A stretch of 64,000 bases of DNA from Artocarpus heterophyllus. Taxonomy: Eukaryota; Streptophyta; Magnoliopsida; Rosales; Moraceae. The notes below the pieces were generated by a model. It did not search any database and had not been told where the DNA came from. It saw only the letters and a program-made list of their open reading frames with translations. The DNA lies in the NCBI GenBank assembly GCA_025403435.1, contig CM046330.1, forward strand, positions 23,509,859 through 23,573,858, written 5' to 3'. The translations under genes were made by a program, and so were the position numbers. Below, in pieces: positions 10,645 through 21,825 of this stretch; positions within the stretch are counted from its first letter, which is position 1, and each line of letters starts with the position of its first letter.

Positions 10645-11898
10645 CATCCATTTATGCATGAAATAAGTAAAAATTAATAACTATTGACATTGTGTTAGTC
10701 ATAATTTTAATATAAAAAAAGGTAGTCATAAGCAATATGATAGATAGTAGTTTAATTTTGTTCTTAGTTTCCAAGAGCTTTTCTATTGCAGAGTTCTATT
10801 AAATCTGTGTACTAGTATCCAAACCCCTTGCTTTCATCACCTTGCACCGTCCCGCCAGTTCGTTAATTAAGGCAAGATATGGGATTTTTACTCGGGTTCC
10901 TTACAACACATAAACATTGTGAGCTTTCGTCTAACAAGTACATCTTGTAGCACACTTTATTTTCTTAGTTTTTCAATAAAATGCGACTTAAAATTTTTTG
11001 TTTTAAATGAATAGTTCACATTCAAGTTCATATAGTTATAATCTTCTTTATGTTTCTTAAATGTCAAGATAATTTTTTAATATATTTTTTAAGATAATTA
11101 CCTTAATATATTTTTTTACCCTCTAGCACAATTTAATGTTGACATGTCATTACATATCTATTAAGACTACTCATTAAATAGGATAAACCAATAATATTTA
11201 ATTTATGAATTAATTCGAAGAAGAGATCAAAAAACATATATATGACGCATTAACAATTACCTAAAAAACTATTCAAATGCAGTTTCTTAAAAAATATACT
11301 GTTTGAATCAAAATTGAAACTGATCTAGTATTTTTTAATCTATTAAAAATTCATTTTGGTATTAAACACATTTAAATTTTGTATGTGCCATTTTATGTTC
11401 TGTAGTTTCTTTTTATGTAATCAATTGTATTATTATACCTTATTTGTAATTACTATTTAAAATAATTTAAGAATTATCATCAATATAATTATAATGACCA
11501 CCTATTACATTATGTCATACAATTCTCGTATTTAATCAAAATATATTATTTACGTTATTAAGCTAGTTCATGTCAAGTAATATTGCATTTTGTAATGCTT
11601 CAGAAACCAATTTTAACTTTTTCTCAAGGTGTGTCAGAATCGATTTTTCGGTTGATATTATCCATAAATCAAAAACTCAACGACTTCACCGAAATTGGTA
11701 TTTTTATCTTGCGTCCACCTAATTTTTTAAATAAAAATTTCTATATATCTTATAATACACGGGTTGCGGGTTGGCCCTGCGGGTTACATGGATTGAAAAC
11801 GCTTAAAACCGGAGACAGAGTATGTTCTCCCTGGCCTCCCTCTCAGGGGCTCTCATCATTCCTCAATGACGAATCGAGTCCGAGTGACAGACACAGCA
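10645..11898. other. AT-rich upstream region of the SET gene with one interspersed repeat
   Basis: About 10820-10960 is a diverged relative of about 21050-21180: both read CTT(G/A)C(T/T)T(T/C)CATCACCT, a CAATTAGG/TTAATTAAGG block, TTTTTACTCGGGTTCCTTACAACA or its relative, then ACAAGTACA. The last 150 bp before the SET gene ATG (11899) are less AT-rich and probably hold its 5' UTR. I see no confident TATA box. Confidence 0.45.
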
Positions 11899-12489
11899 AT
11901 GGTGAATCACAAAGAAGAAACCAAACTCGAATGTTTTCTCCAGTGGTTACAGGTGCCCCTGACTTTGGTTCATTCTTTGGGCTCTCTATCTTTGCTCAAA
12001 TATATAAAAGCTACTGTCTTTTGACTACTTTTGTGGTGGGCATTCAGGTTAATGGAGTTGAACTTCGTAATTGCAAAATCAAGCGCTGTGATTCCAACAA
12101 AGGGTTCGGTATTTTCTTTGCGAATGATGTTTTTTCTGACGGTAAGCTCGTTCTTTTATTCGTGTACAACTTTCTGGGTTTTTGATTGTCTATTGTTTCA
12201 GTTTTTTAAGTCCCGCTAATTACATGGTTTCACATTTTCGAGGCGGAAATGATGCTTTGTGGGTTTTTGATTTGTTAGCTATGTTTTTCCTCTGTTTGGT
12301 AAATGTGTCTTTCTGGGTCGGGAATTCTACTCGGGTTTAATTGTCCAATATTTCACATATAAAAAAAGGAAAATATAAAAATATGAGCAGAATTACTTGT
12401 ATGTACCTTTTGGATGTAGAAACGAAGGAAGGATACAATCAAGAGTTTTCCTTTTCCCTCCACTCTGGGGGAAGTTGTCTTCTTCTTCT

Positions 12490-12559
<70 letters not shown>

Positions 12560-15500
12560 TTAAAGCGACAATTCATTAGCCGTCAGCTACCCTTACAAGA
12601 TGAGAAGACAATTATTTATTTAATTTTGTGATTGGAAAATATCAGGGGTTCTATTAGTGGTTCCACTTGATTTAGCGATAACCCCTATGAGAGTATTGCA
12701 AGATCCTCTTATTGGGCCAGAATGTAGGGGGATGTTTGAAGAAGGGGAAGTGGATGACAGATTCTTGATGATCTTGTTCTTAACAGTAGAGCGCCTCCGT
12801 AAGAATTCTTCATGGAAGCCGTATGTATCTTGTATTAACTTAAATTTTGGTGAACCTTTCACTTTATGTGGCCAGAATTTAGTATGTGGTGAAATATCAT
12901 ATCAGGTACCTTGAAATGCTTCCGAACACTTTTGGTAATCCGCTTTGGTTCAGCGATGACGAGCTTTCACAGCTGAAGGGAACAACATTGTATCGAGCAA
13001 CTGAATTGCAGGTATTGTATCTTTTGCTAAATTCCCACCTGTTAAATTTTGAAATATCACACTTTTATTTCTCAGAGCATTTAACTATATACATTTGTAG
13101 AATGAGAAAATGGGTGTTGCAGCTAGAGAAAATATAGCCTAGTATCTGTTTCAGAATCTCCATGAGTTGGCACCATTTCATTTTGTTTCAAGTTTTAAAT
13201 GTCATTAATTCTTATGGCCGAGTAAATACTTCCTATGGAATACCTATAATGCTCTCTTACCGTCAAGCTTTTTCCATTAAGACCAGTTTCATGCATTGGT
13301 CTCTCCTACCATCGAGCTATTTCCTGAGCTAAGACCAGTTTTATGCTTTGGTTTTGCGATTTCCATGCACGCAAAAGGCCAACGGTATCATCTGCTTTGG
13401 AAAAGAGTAGTTTATCTTTCATGCATTGGTTTTTTGGGAAGGCTTTTCTGAGGGTTAGTCTAATCAATTGTTGGCTTGGTATCAGCTGTGCAAACGTAAG
13501 AAGCTAGGCGGTTTGGGTATCAGCAACATGAGGAAAAGAAACGAGGCTTTGTTGGCCAAATGGTTGTGGTGGTTCTCCTTAGAAAAGGACGCTCTTTGGC
13601 ATAAGGTTATTATTGGAAAGTATGGATTAAATCCAAACAATTGGGATGCAGGTGTGGCAGCTAGAGTTATGTACAGATGCCCGTGGAGATCTGTGCATTT
13701 GGTTGCGGAGGGCTATTTTTAGCAGGCTAAGTGGAAAGTGGGTTCGGGGGAGTTGGTGAGGTTTTGGCAGGATGTTTGGTGTGAGGCAGAAGCTTTGTGT
13801 GTTGAGTTTCCTGCACTTTTTAGGCTTTCTAGCAATCATAATCAGCCTATTGCGAATTTTGCTTGCAACAACGATCAGGGGTTTAGTCCTAATCAGTCGT
13901 GGAATTTTGGATTCCCGAGGAGTTTGACAGTTAAAGAGTCGAGGGAGGCGTCGGAGTTGATTTCTGTTCTGGAGGGAGTTGTTTTGCAGGAGGGCGTGCA
14001 AGATAGAAGGGTGTGGTGCGGAGATGAGAGTGGTTTGTTTTCATTTAAGTCATTTTTTTCCTTCTTGACTGACGATGTTTCTGCTGCTGCTTTCGTTTTT
14101 TATAACAGAATCGGGAAAACCCAGGTACCTTGCTAAAGTTCAAATCTTTTGTTGGCTTCTAGTTTTGGATAAGTTGAACACTAATGATTTGATGCAGCGT
14201 AGTAGTCGTTGTCACTCTACTTCTTCAAATTGGTGTGTATTATGCAAGGCAGATGGGGAGACAACGAATCACGTTTTTATTCATTGTTCATTCTCTTCTT
14301 GCATCTGGAATTTGTTGTTCAAGGAATTCGGTCTCTTATGGGTCATGCCTAGCAACTGCAAGGAGTTGATTCATTGTTCTCTTCCGAAGAGGTTCAGTTC
14401 TAGAGGCAGACACGTATGGAAGATAGCTATTTTGGCAATTTTTTTGGGGATTTTGGCTAGAGAGAAATCATAGGATTTTTAAAGATTCATTAGAAGATAG
14501 TTTAGCTTTATGGGACAAAATAAGATATTGGGTTTCTTTGTGGGTTTATAGCGATAAAGAGTTTGGCAATCTGATTTTTTTTGGGATTTATCTAGGGGTT
14601 GGGCTCCTTTTTTTATAGCCTTTCTTCTGTTCTTGAGCAATCCTCTTCCTCTTGCTTTGTACCGTCATTTTTATAATAAATAAATTCTTTGCCTCTTGTT
14701 TCTAAAGAAAAGAGTAGTTTATCTTCATTTGCAGTATGTATAACCAAAGACTGATTTATCTTACAGAAGAAAAGTTTGCTGTCTTTATATGATGCTAAGG
14801 TGAAGAGTTTGGTGAAGAAACTTTTGAATCTTGATGGAGGTTCAGAAAGGTGTGTTTGAAGTGGATAATTATAATAATAACTGGCATTATTTTTTTATTT
14901 CTCTCCGTTCTCCATTTTTATTTTTTTCTTCTCTACTTTGACATGAAAAAGATTATTTGGCATCTTAAACAGTTTGAATAAGTTTGAACGAGTAGAGGTT
15001 TGGTCGGAACTCATCCCATACTGGCCCCATACCGATTGCCACAAACCCATGGGTAGAACTCACCCTTAAAAACCGGCTTGTAGGGGGAGGGAGCCCATAG
15101 GTTTATAAGCCACCAACCAATCCCATAATTGGTTGATGTGGGATCATAACACATTACTATAATTTTGTGCTTTAAGTGAAAATTTAGCGCGGATTTCATG
15201 ATGTTGGTAGGACTTTGCTTTCTCTAATTTTGCTTCCATACATGTGCATGTTTTTTATTTCTTTCCATGTTTCCTTATCTTTGTTGCCTGTTAATAGTGA
15301 ATTCTGAGGCATACTGCTCTGAAGAATAGAATTTTGAATTTTAAAATATGTGTTCTGATTTTTCTTGTTAGAGATTTAATCAGTGATTTCTAAATGCTGA
15401 ATACATAGAACTTTTTGCTTCTTTGCAGAGAGGTGTGCTTTGAAGATTTCCTATGGTAGATATCCTTTTTGTAGTCTGTGTCCAATTCTAACAGATTAAA

Positions 15501-18500
15501 CCTCGGTCGTGGCTCATGCTCTGCTATTCCTATCCTACTAGGGCAAACTCTGTATTTTGGGCTCGCGCTTTAAACATTCCTCTTCCTCATTCTTATGTAT
15601 TTCCACAAGTTAGAGCGGAAGATGGTAGCTCTTCAATTGAAAACAGTGCTGACTTTTCCGCAAATAATACCATTGGTGAGTTTGTTAAAGGAATGGATAA
15701 GAAAAGAGATTCGTCTTTCTCCCAGACCGATTCTTTATGAAACAAACCTTTAACAGTTTTCTAAAATGATGTTATTGAAACTAACATCAATGCTTTCTGT
15801 AGGATGCCAGGTGCATGAGGTTGACAGTCAAGTAAATGGAGAAACATCCACTTCAGAGGAAGGGAAGACTGTTTGGGTTGAGGGTCTTGTTCCTGGAATT
15901 GACTTTTGTAACCATGGTATCCGATATGACCCTTACAATCCTTTCCATGAAAAAGTCTACTTAATTCCTCTCTCTATAGGTTGACTATTTAGTTGCGCTA
16001 TTCACTGTTTTATGACTCATACTGAATAAACACCTGAGCAATAATTCATAATATCTTGAAAAGTAATTTTAGGATAGACATTTGAAGCTTGGCAAATGGA
16101 TGGAGTTCAACTGGTTCTTAGTTTTGAAATTATATGTAGTTTTCTTTCCACGGTGTTCATCATTAACACGCCAATGAAATCATGGTCTTGTTTTGGTCTG
16201 CGACGTGTGGATTAACATTGTTTTAGATGTTGGTTCCCATATCCTCATTTCATGCCTTTTGGTCCATGCTCAATACAAAAGGCTTTGTTCCTTTGAAGAG
16301 ACCTTGTACGTGGTATTCAAGTAACCTTTTGTAATAGTTTTGGCTTCTTTATTTTCTTTTCATGTCTAGATGCTTTGCTAGATTCTGATTTTATTATATT
16401 TGATTTACGTTCTGGCTGAAAACCTTGTTGTTTAGATTTAAAAGCAGCAGCAACTTGGGAAGTTGACAGGACTGGGTCAATTACTGGACTGCCTTGCTCT
16501 ATGTATCTTCTGTCTGGTAGCCTTTTCTTCAAAAGATGCATTTGTAATTTTTTTTTTCCTGTTCAACTTTTGTGTTGATGTGTGATTGATCAATAGAAAT
16601 GTTTACCAGCTTCTATTACTACTTTTTTTCCCCCTCTCTTTTGCATAGTTGATGGGATACCTGACTTGCCACAGCATTTTGTTTCTTTCTTTTTCTCGAT
16701 TGGAAAGCTGGACAAAATTCCTTTCAGGTTGACAAAGAAATTACTATAAGTTATGGCAACAAGGGCAATGAGGTACTAGCCATTTTTCATTTAAAGGCCA
16801 TTTTCAGTTTGAGGGCTAACTGAGAGCAAAATTTCAAAATATTTTTCTCCTCTTTGGGCATTGAGAAATTCCTCCTTTAAGGCTTTTCCACTTTCTTTTA
16901 TGCTAAGTTGGGAAGACACTGGTTTGTGGTGCAAGGGTGTTAATTGTAATTTCTCTATTTCTTTCTATTCTTGCTTTTTGGTGGATCTCTGATACATTGT
17001 CTTGATATGTACTTATTTATACAATTGATAAAAGTTTCTGAGTTTTTTTATTCAAATTTAGTCTGCATTATCTCAACTATAGCAGTATAGCTTGTACTAC
17101 TTGCTTTACCTTCCTCCCGCTAATATATATACCGTCTTCAAAACAGTTACCTTTGCTCTTATATGTGGTCCTTAATTTTTGGGTACTATGACGAAGCATT
17201 TATTTATTTTCTATTTTTAAGTAGTGTTTTGCTCGTGTATTATTTACCTATTATTATTTTCAGTCTGAGTTATTGATCGTAAACTTCTTCATCCGTTCTG
17301 TGGTTCCTTAATGTGCAATTCATCTACCTTCGTTGTAGATCAAGTACTTACTGATGTTCACTGCAATATGATTTTGATTTCTGACATCTACTATCTTCAC
17401 TTTTTTTCCTTCTCTTCTTATCCCTCCTATTTTTTGGTGGTCTATGTAGAAACCACATATTTGGGTCGTTTATTATGTGCAAGATTGCTCTGAGGCAGAT
17501 GAAGGCTTCTCGGTGACATCCATTTCCTTATATTTTGATGCAGGAACTGCTATATTTATACGGATTTGTCATCGAAAATAATCCAGATGATTATCTCATG
17601 GTAATATTAATGCCTCTATGTATTAGAATATAAAGTTCATGTACTAATTATTAGTCTTCTATCTGAGCTGATTGTATCTCAGATGTTGCAAGTGGTGTGT
17701 ATTCCTATTCTGTTATTTAGCTCAAAAATTGTTTTTCGCTGATTATTTTTTAGGACAGATGACTAATAAATGGTATTGACCAACTATGCAGGTCCATTAT
17801 CCAGTGGAAGCAATTCAGCATGTTCCTTTTTCTGATTTGAAAGCGCAGCTTCTTGAAGCACAGGTTAGCTCATTGCCTGTATTCTGCATTCCATTATGCT
17901 ACTTCATGTTATATTTAGAAGAAAATCACGACATTTTCGATAACTTTTGGTGGATCTATGGAAGTTTTTTTTCTTCTTTCTTTAGCCAAGCCTATCTGCC
18001 TGGGGAAAATAATAAATATATAAATAAATCACAAGCCTGATTCTTTTTACAGAGAGCTGAAATTCGGTGTCTTTTACCTAGGAGTCTGCTGGATCATGGC
18101 TTTTTCCCACAACGCATTCAGAAAGATGGAGAAGATGATAAACACAAACGTGACCAAGTATGCAGCTACAGTTGGAGCGGCCAGCGCGAGATACCGTCAT
18201 ATGTGAACAAATTGATTTTCCCGGAAAATTTTCTGGGTACCTTGAGGACCATAGCCATGAAAGAAGATGAGGTTTTTAAGGTTTCAGCATTACTGGAAGA
18301 GGTAGTCTTTTTCCAGCTACTGTATTTCTATCAACAAACTTATCAAAATGGAACTAGCTCTGAAACTTCTCATCTTTATGTCTCCCTGGAGTCTTTTAAG
18401 TTTTGTTGAATTTATTATGTTGCTTAAAGCTTGTTGGATCGGAAGAGGAGCGGCCACCGTCCGATACGGAAGTTCAAGCTGCAGTGTGGGAGGCATGTGG

Positions 18501-20450
18501 GGATTCAGGAGCTCTGCAGTTGCTTGTTGATCTTCTCAACGTCAGGTAATCTTGTTGCCTATTGTTCCACCATACTCGTACGAGTAAGACTCATCTTTTC
18601 ATCTTTAACAATCCCATATCTCAATATTAAACTTGAATATGTGATCCATCAAAGGTAACATGGTTGGACAAAATCATGGAAAAGTATAAAATTACGTGTA
18701 ATTCATTCATTAAGGTGGCAGAGCGATTTTTGATTTCTTATTTTTGATTTTTTTTTTTTTAAGTATAGCAGTTATAAACCGTTTGTTTGTTGATGGCTTC
18801 CTGATGTGGGACCAAGATAGAAAGAAAGAATAGAGGTAGAAAGGATGGAACCAAGTACCAAGATAGAGAAGAACTACAAGAGAGAAGAGGAGAAAAAAAA
18901 AAGAGGATTCTAGAGGGAGAACAAGAACTCAAGAGGAGGAAAACCACTAATGTGGATGTTCATCCTTTAACCATTGTCTGAATTGAAATTACATAGTACC
19001 ATATTTGGATGCAAACTAAATAACAAAATAGGAATGTAAAACAAAACCGAAAAAGGAACTTTGTCATAGGAACCTTATCCTAATTCCAAATTGACATAAA
19101 ATTTTAATCAAATAAAGAATAAGTTATTATGAGTCATTAATGCTGATTGTCAACTCTTTCTAACGAAGCTTTCTCTTTACACTAGGATAACGGAACTCGA
19201 AGAACATTCCGGCACAGAGGACTCTGACACAGATTTACTAGAAAGGGCAGAGGTTTTGGAGAGTGCAGAGGAGTACATCAACAGGCAGAGCAAATCAAGG
19301 TGCACCATACTCGGCTTTTGATGGTTTTTCTCTGCTTGAATCCATGAATCAGTCTTTTAATTTTGAAGATACTAGAAGTATAAACCAAGCTGGTCGTAGC
19401 TTATCGTGGACGGTAAACATTTCAAGTTCGAAAAGAAAAAAAATGGTGATACAAACTAAAGTCTCAAAGAATAACTTGTGTCACATAGGATAGGAGCTTG
19501 AACATGATTATATTTTGGTGCACATACCCAGTTCATGTTGATACTCAGTTCTAGGCACTTGGATTAACTTTGTTACCCCCCTCCCTCCCTGTTTTTACAT
19601 TGAAAGGAGCAACTTTAGTCTTCACTACTCATCTACCGTGTCATCCAACGAAAAGTGTGTAAAAGGACTAATGGAGAACCATTTAGCGAATTTTAGGAAA
19701 ACTACTATTGATTAGCATAGAGACTAATAAAGACTTTTGCAATTGGTCGAGGACCAATCATGAAATTAAACCTTCAACATTGTAGTAAAACTAAGGAATG
19801 TTGAGGGATAAAGATCCAAAACCAATCTTAATGTCCTTTTGCCCCAATAATCCAATTCACTACTAATTGGATTTCTAGATCCAATGATGTCGGTTTTGGA
19901 AATAAAACATCAGATAAATCCTACCAGACATCGTTTGGACTTTAGAGAATGGTTGTAAAGTTTTTTACTTCAAATGTAGTGGTATAACGATCAACTATTT
20001 TAAACATCCATATAAATTAAAATAGATATATACTATATATGCGTATATTTCTATGTCGAATTTTTGTTAAACTAAAATAATAAAAAGTGTAATTATAAAT
20101 ACATAATATGTCTGGACCGTTGGATTGGATTTTGGCAAAAACAAAAACCGAATTCAATGCAATTTAATTATTAATTTTTCAATTCAATGAGGGTTGGGTA
20201 TCCAACCCATTTTGCATTGGTTAATTTGCTTGCACTTGTGAACTTAAATTATTTTAGAAGACTCCTAATTTGGTATGTTTTCTTATTTGTTGGGTTCAGC
20301 GGAGACGCAAATAACACCGCAGAAAGTTACTTAATAAGCAGAAAGACATGGTCAAGTATAGTGTACCGACGAGGCCAAAAACAACTCACCCGTCTATTTT
20401 TGAAGGAAGCCGAACATGCCTTAGAATTAGCTCTTGGCGAAGGCAACTAA
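11899..20450 (+). CDS. SET-domain protein methyltransferase with Rubisco-LSMT-type substrate-binding region, 563 aa
   Basis: Sixteen exons join in frame with GT-AG introns: 11899-11952, 12048-12141, 12646-12820, 12906-13011, 14767-14849, 15429-15455, 15542-15675, 15803-15916, 16436-16516, 16708-16772, 17544-17600, 17792-17863, 18053-18301, 18430-18545, 19186-19299, 20300-20450 (1692 bp). The start is the first ATG of the conserved frame (MVNHKEETKLECFLQWLQ). SET signatures are VPGIDFCNHD at residues 254-263 (AdoMet-binding NH motif) and EITISYGNKGNE at 300-311 (catalytic SYG). Residues from about 345 onward fit the helical substrate-binding lobe of SETD3/SETD6/LSMT-type lysine methyltransferases. 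It is colinear with the Arabidopsis At1g01920 type (from memory). The substrate is unknown and no transit peptide is evident. Exons 5' of 15429 and the 27-bp exon 6 rest on frame and splice-site fit. Acceptor 16708 (AAAG) is weak but is the only one that keeps the frame. Intron 4 holds a LINE. Confidence 0.85.
12481..12557. repeat. (CTT)n followed by a poly-T tract of about 65 bases in SET intron 2
   Basis: A few CTT triplets run into an almost pure T tract inside intron 2 (12142-12645), 90-150 bp before the next acceptor. Frames reading through it give only poly-phenylalanine or poly-serine and are not genes. The exact length is likely to vary between individuals and to be hard to sequence. 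Confidence 0.85.
13419..14707 (+). mobile_element. 5'-truncated LINE (L1-type) in SET intron 4
   Basis: The insertion is bounded by a 19-bp perfect duplication, GAAAAGAGTAGTTTATCTT, at 13400-13418 and 14707-14725 (the first shared G makes the boundary ambiguous by one base). Its right end is an A-rich 3' UTR (TTTATAATAAATAAATTC). It lies in the same orientation as the gene. Coding remains cover only the C-terminal part of the LINE reverse-transcriptase ORF. It is a late, dead insertion that lengthened intron 4 to about 1.75 kb. Confidence 0.85.
13450..14473 (+). pseudogene. LINE ORF2 C-terminal fragment with RT zinc-binding domain
   Basis: The frame 13468-13722 carries CKRKKLGGLGISNMRKRNEA, the conserved GGLG segment after plant L1 reverse transcriptase. 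After a stop it resumes (13738-14136), and after a frameshift it continues (14075-14473) with the zinc-binding (zf-RVT) pattern WCVLCKADGETTNHVFIHC: C-x2-C followed by H-x3-H-C. At least one stop and one frameshift make it non-functional. The endonuclease and the RT core are missing. Confidence 0.8.
14990..15170 (-). repeat. Short plant repeat in SET intron 5, possibly a small LTR/TRIM remnant
   Basis: In reverse complement the segment begins TGTTATGATCCCACATCAAC and continues with blocks on AACCTATGGGCTCCCTCC and AAGCCGGTTTTTAAGGGTGA. Such a TGT(T/C)A(C/T)GATCCCACAT start is common to small plant LTR-type repeats. An AACCAAT...ATTGGTT hairpin sits near that end. The duplication and partner LTR were not found, so classification is tentative. 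Confidence 0.35.
18720..18960. repeat. Purine-rich low-complexity stretch in SET intron 14
   Basis: GA/GAA-rich sequence with an A tract (about 18893-18902) lies between exons 14 and 15. The minus-strand frame across it is low-complexity and is not a gene. Confidence 0.45.
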
Positions 20451-21825
20451 ACTCTCTCCTTTTACTTTTTTTATTTTTATTTTTTTTCTCTTTTACAGTA
20501 AAAAAGTAAAATAAGGGAAAGCTTGTGTCCCATTTCTTCTCTCTTAGCTTTTGCTAGTACTCCATAATTTTGTTAAAATGGACCACATTTGGGAGATGAT
20601 TTTTTATGCAGTATCAAAAGAAGTATGTCATGGATAGCACTGAATGTGATTATTTTTTAAGCTGTTGTGACATCAGGTTATTCTGGTAATTATAGTAATT
20701 ACCGCAAGTGTTAGTAATCACAAGAATTGCTTGTGATAATTACCGACGTGACAATGCCACTTAACAATAGAGGATTGCTTATATTTTTATATCCTGCATT
20801 TTGTTTTGTTCTTATTTAGAGTGTACCTGCATTTTAAAGTACAACATCGGAGAAAAGCTGGAGCTCTAGCACCATCTTTGATAGGAAACACTTATTAAAA
20901 GTTCAGATTTAAAGATGTGAAAAGTTTCGTTTCATTTTAAAGTTGTCACATTTGGCCACAATTATCCATAGGAAAAATAAAATCTTGAACGAATATAAAT
21001 CTCAAGCAACTTTCAAAAATATAAAAATATTATTGCATGATGCTATTCTTAACCCTTACTTCCATCACCTCTGTCGCTTTTCTGCCAACTCCTCAATTAG
21101 GTTGAGGTAAGGGTATTTTACCTGGAGTACTTACAACAAGAACAAAGATGAATAAGAAATTCACTCAGCAAGTACAAAATAACGTATTCTCACAAAATCA
21201 TTTAAAGTCAATAATGTTTGTCATTTTATGATCAGTCATATTACTCTTCTTACATCCTATGGCCCTTCCACTTGTCGGATGCATGCGACCAGTAGGTAGT
21301 CAGGGTAGCTAGCTACTAGCATGGCTAAGGCCATCATAACACCTTTCGTTCCCATGAGACTTCATACCCTCCCGTAGGTGGGAGATTGGCATGAGACTTG
21401 CTAGGAGCTCATTTGCAAACATAGGCTCGAATCAATATGGACCTAAAACATATAACAGTTTAAATTTTACAAAGAAAAATATTATAATAAAGTTGGTTTG
21501 AACTAAAAATATTTTGTTTGAATCATGGTTCTTAACGGGCTCTAAATTTCTTATTTTATTAACCTTTGTTTATCATGTGTGACTATGTGTAATATTAATA
21601 TAACTCATAATGGATAGATTGGAATTTAGCAACAAACAAATTTTAAACAAGCACTTATCATATTTTGATTCTCACCTAGCAAACAAACTATGTACATAGC
21701 AAACATTCTTTAGAAGTGGTATTCCACGAATTGACCCATGTTTCTGAACATTAAATCATAATCGCAACATGTCATTAACGATTAAAAAAAGTAAATAAAT
21801 GTGACCTTTCAAAAAGGCATACTAG
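20451..21825. other. 3' flank of the SET gene with two interspersed repeat relics
   Basis: After the stop codon come T-rich tracts suitable for 3' UTR and polyadenylation, then intergenic DNA. About 21050-21180 is a relative of 10820-10960. About 21745-21830 (AAATCATAATCGCAACATGTC onwards) is a relative of about 56777-56855. No gene was recognised. Confidence 0.45.

Noticed and set aside
12341..12631. Open frames rich in phenylalanine/serine
   Set aside because: They only translate the poly-T and CTT tract in SET intron 2.
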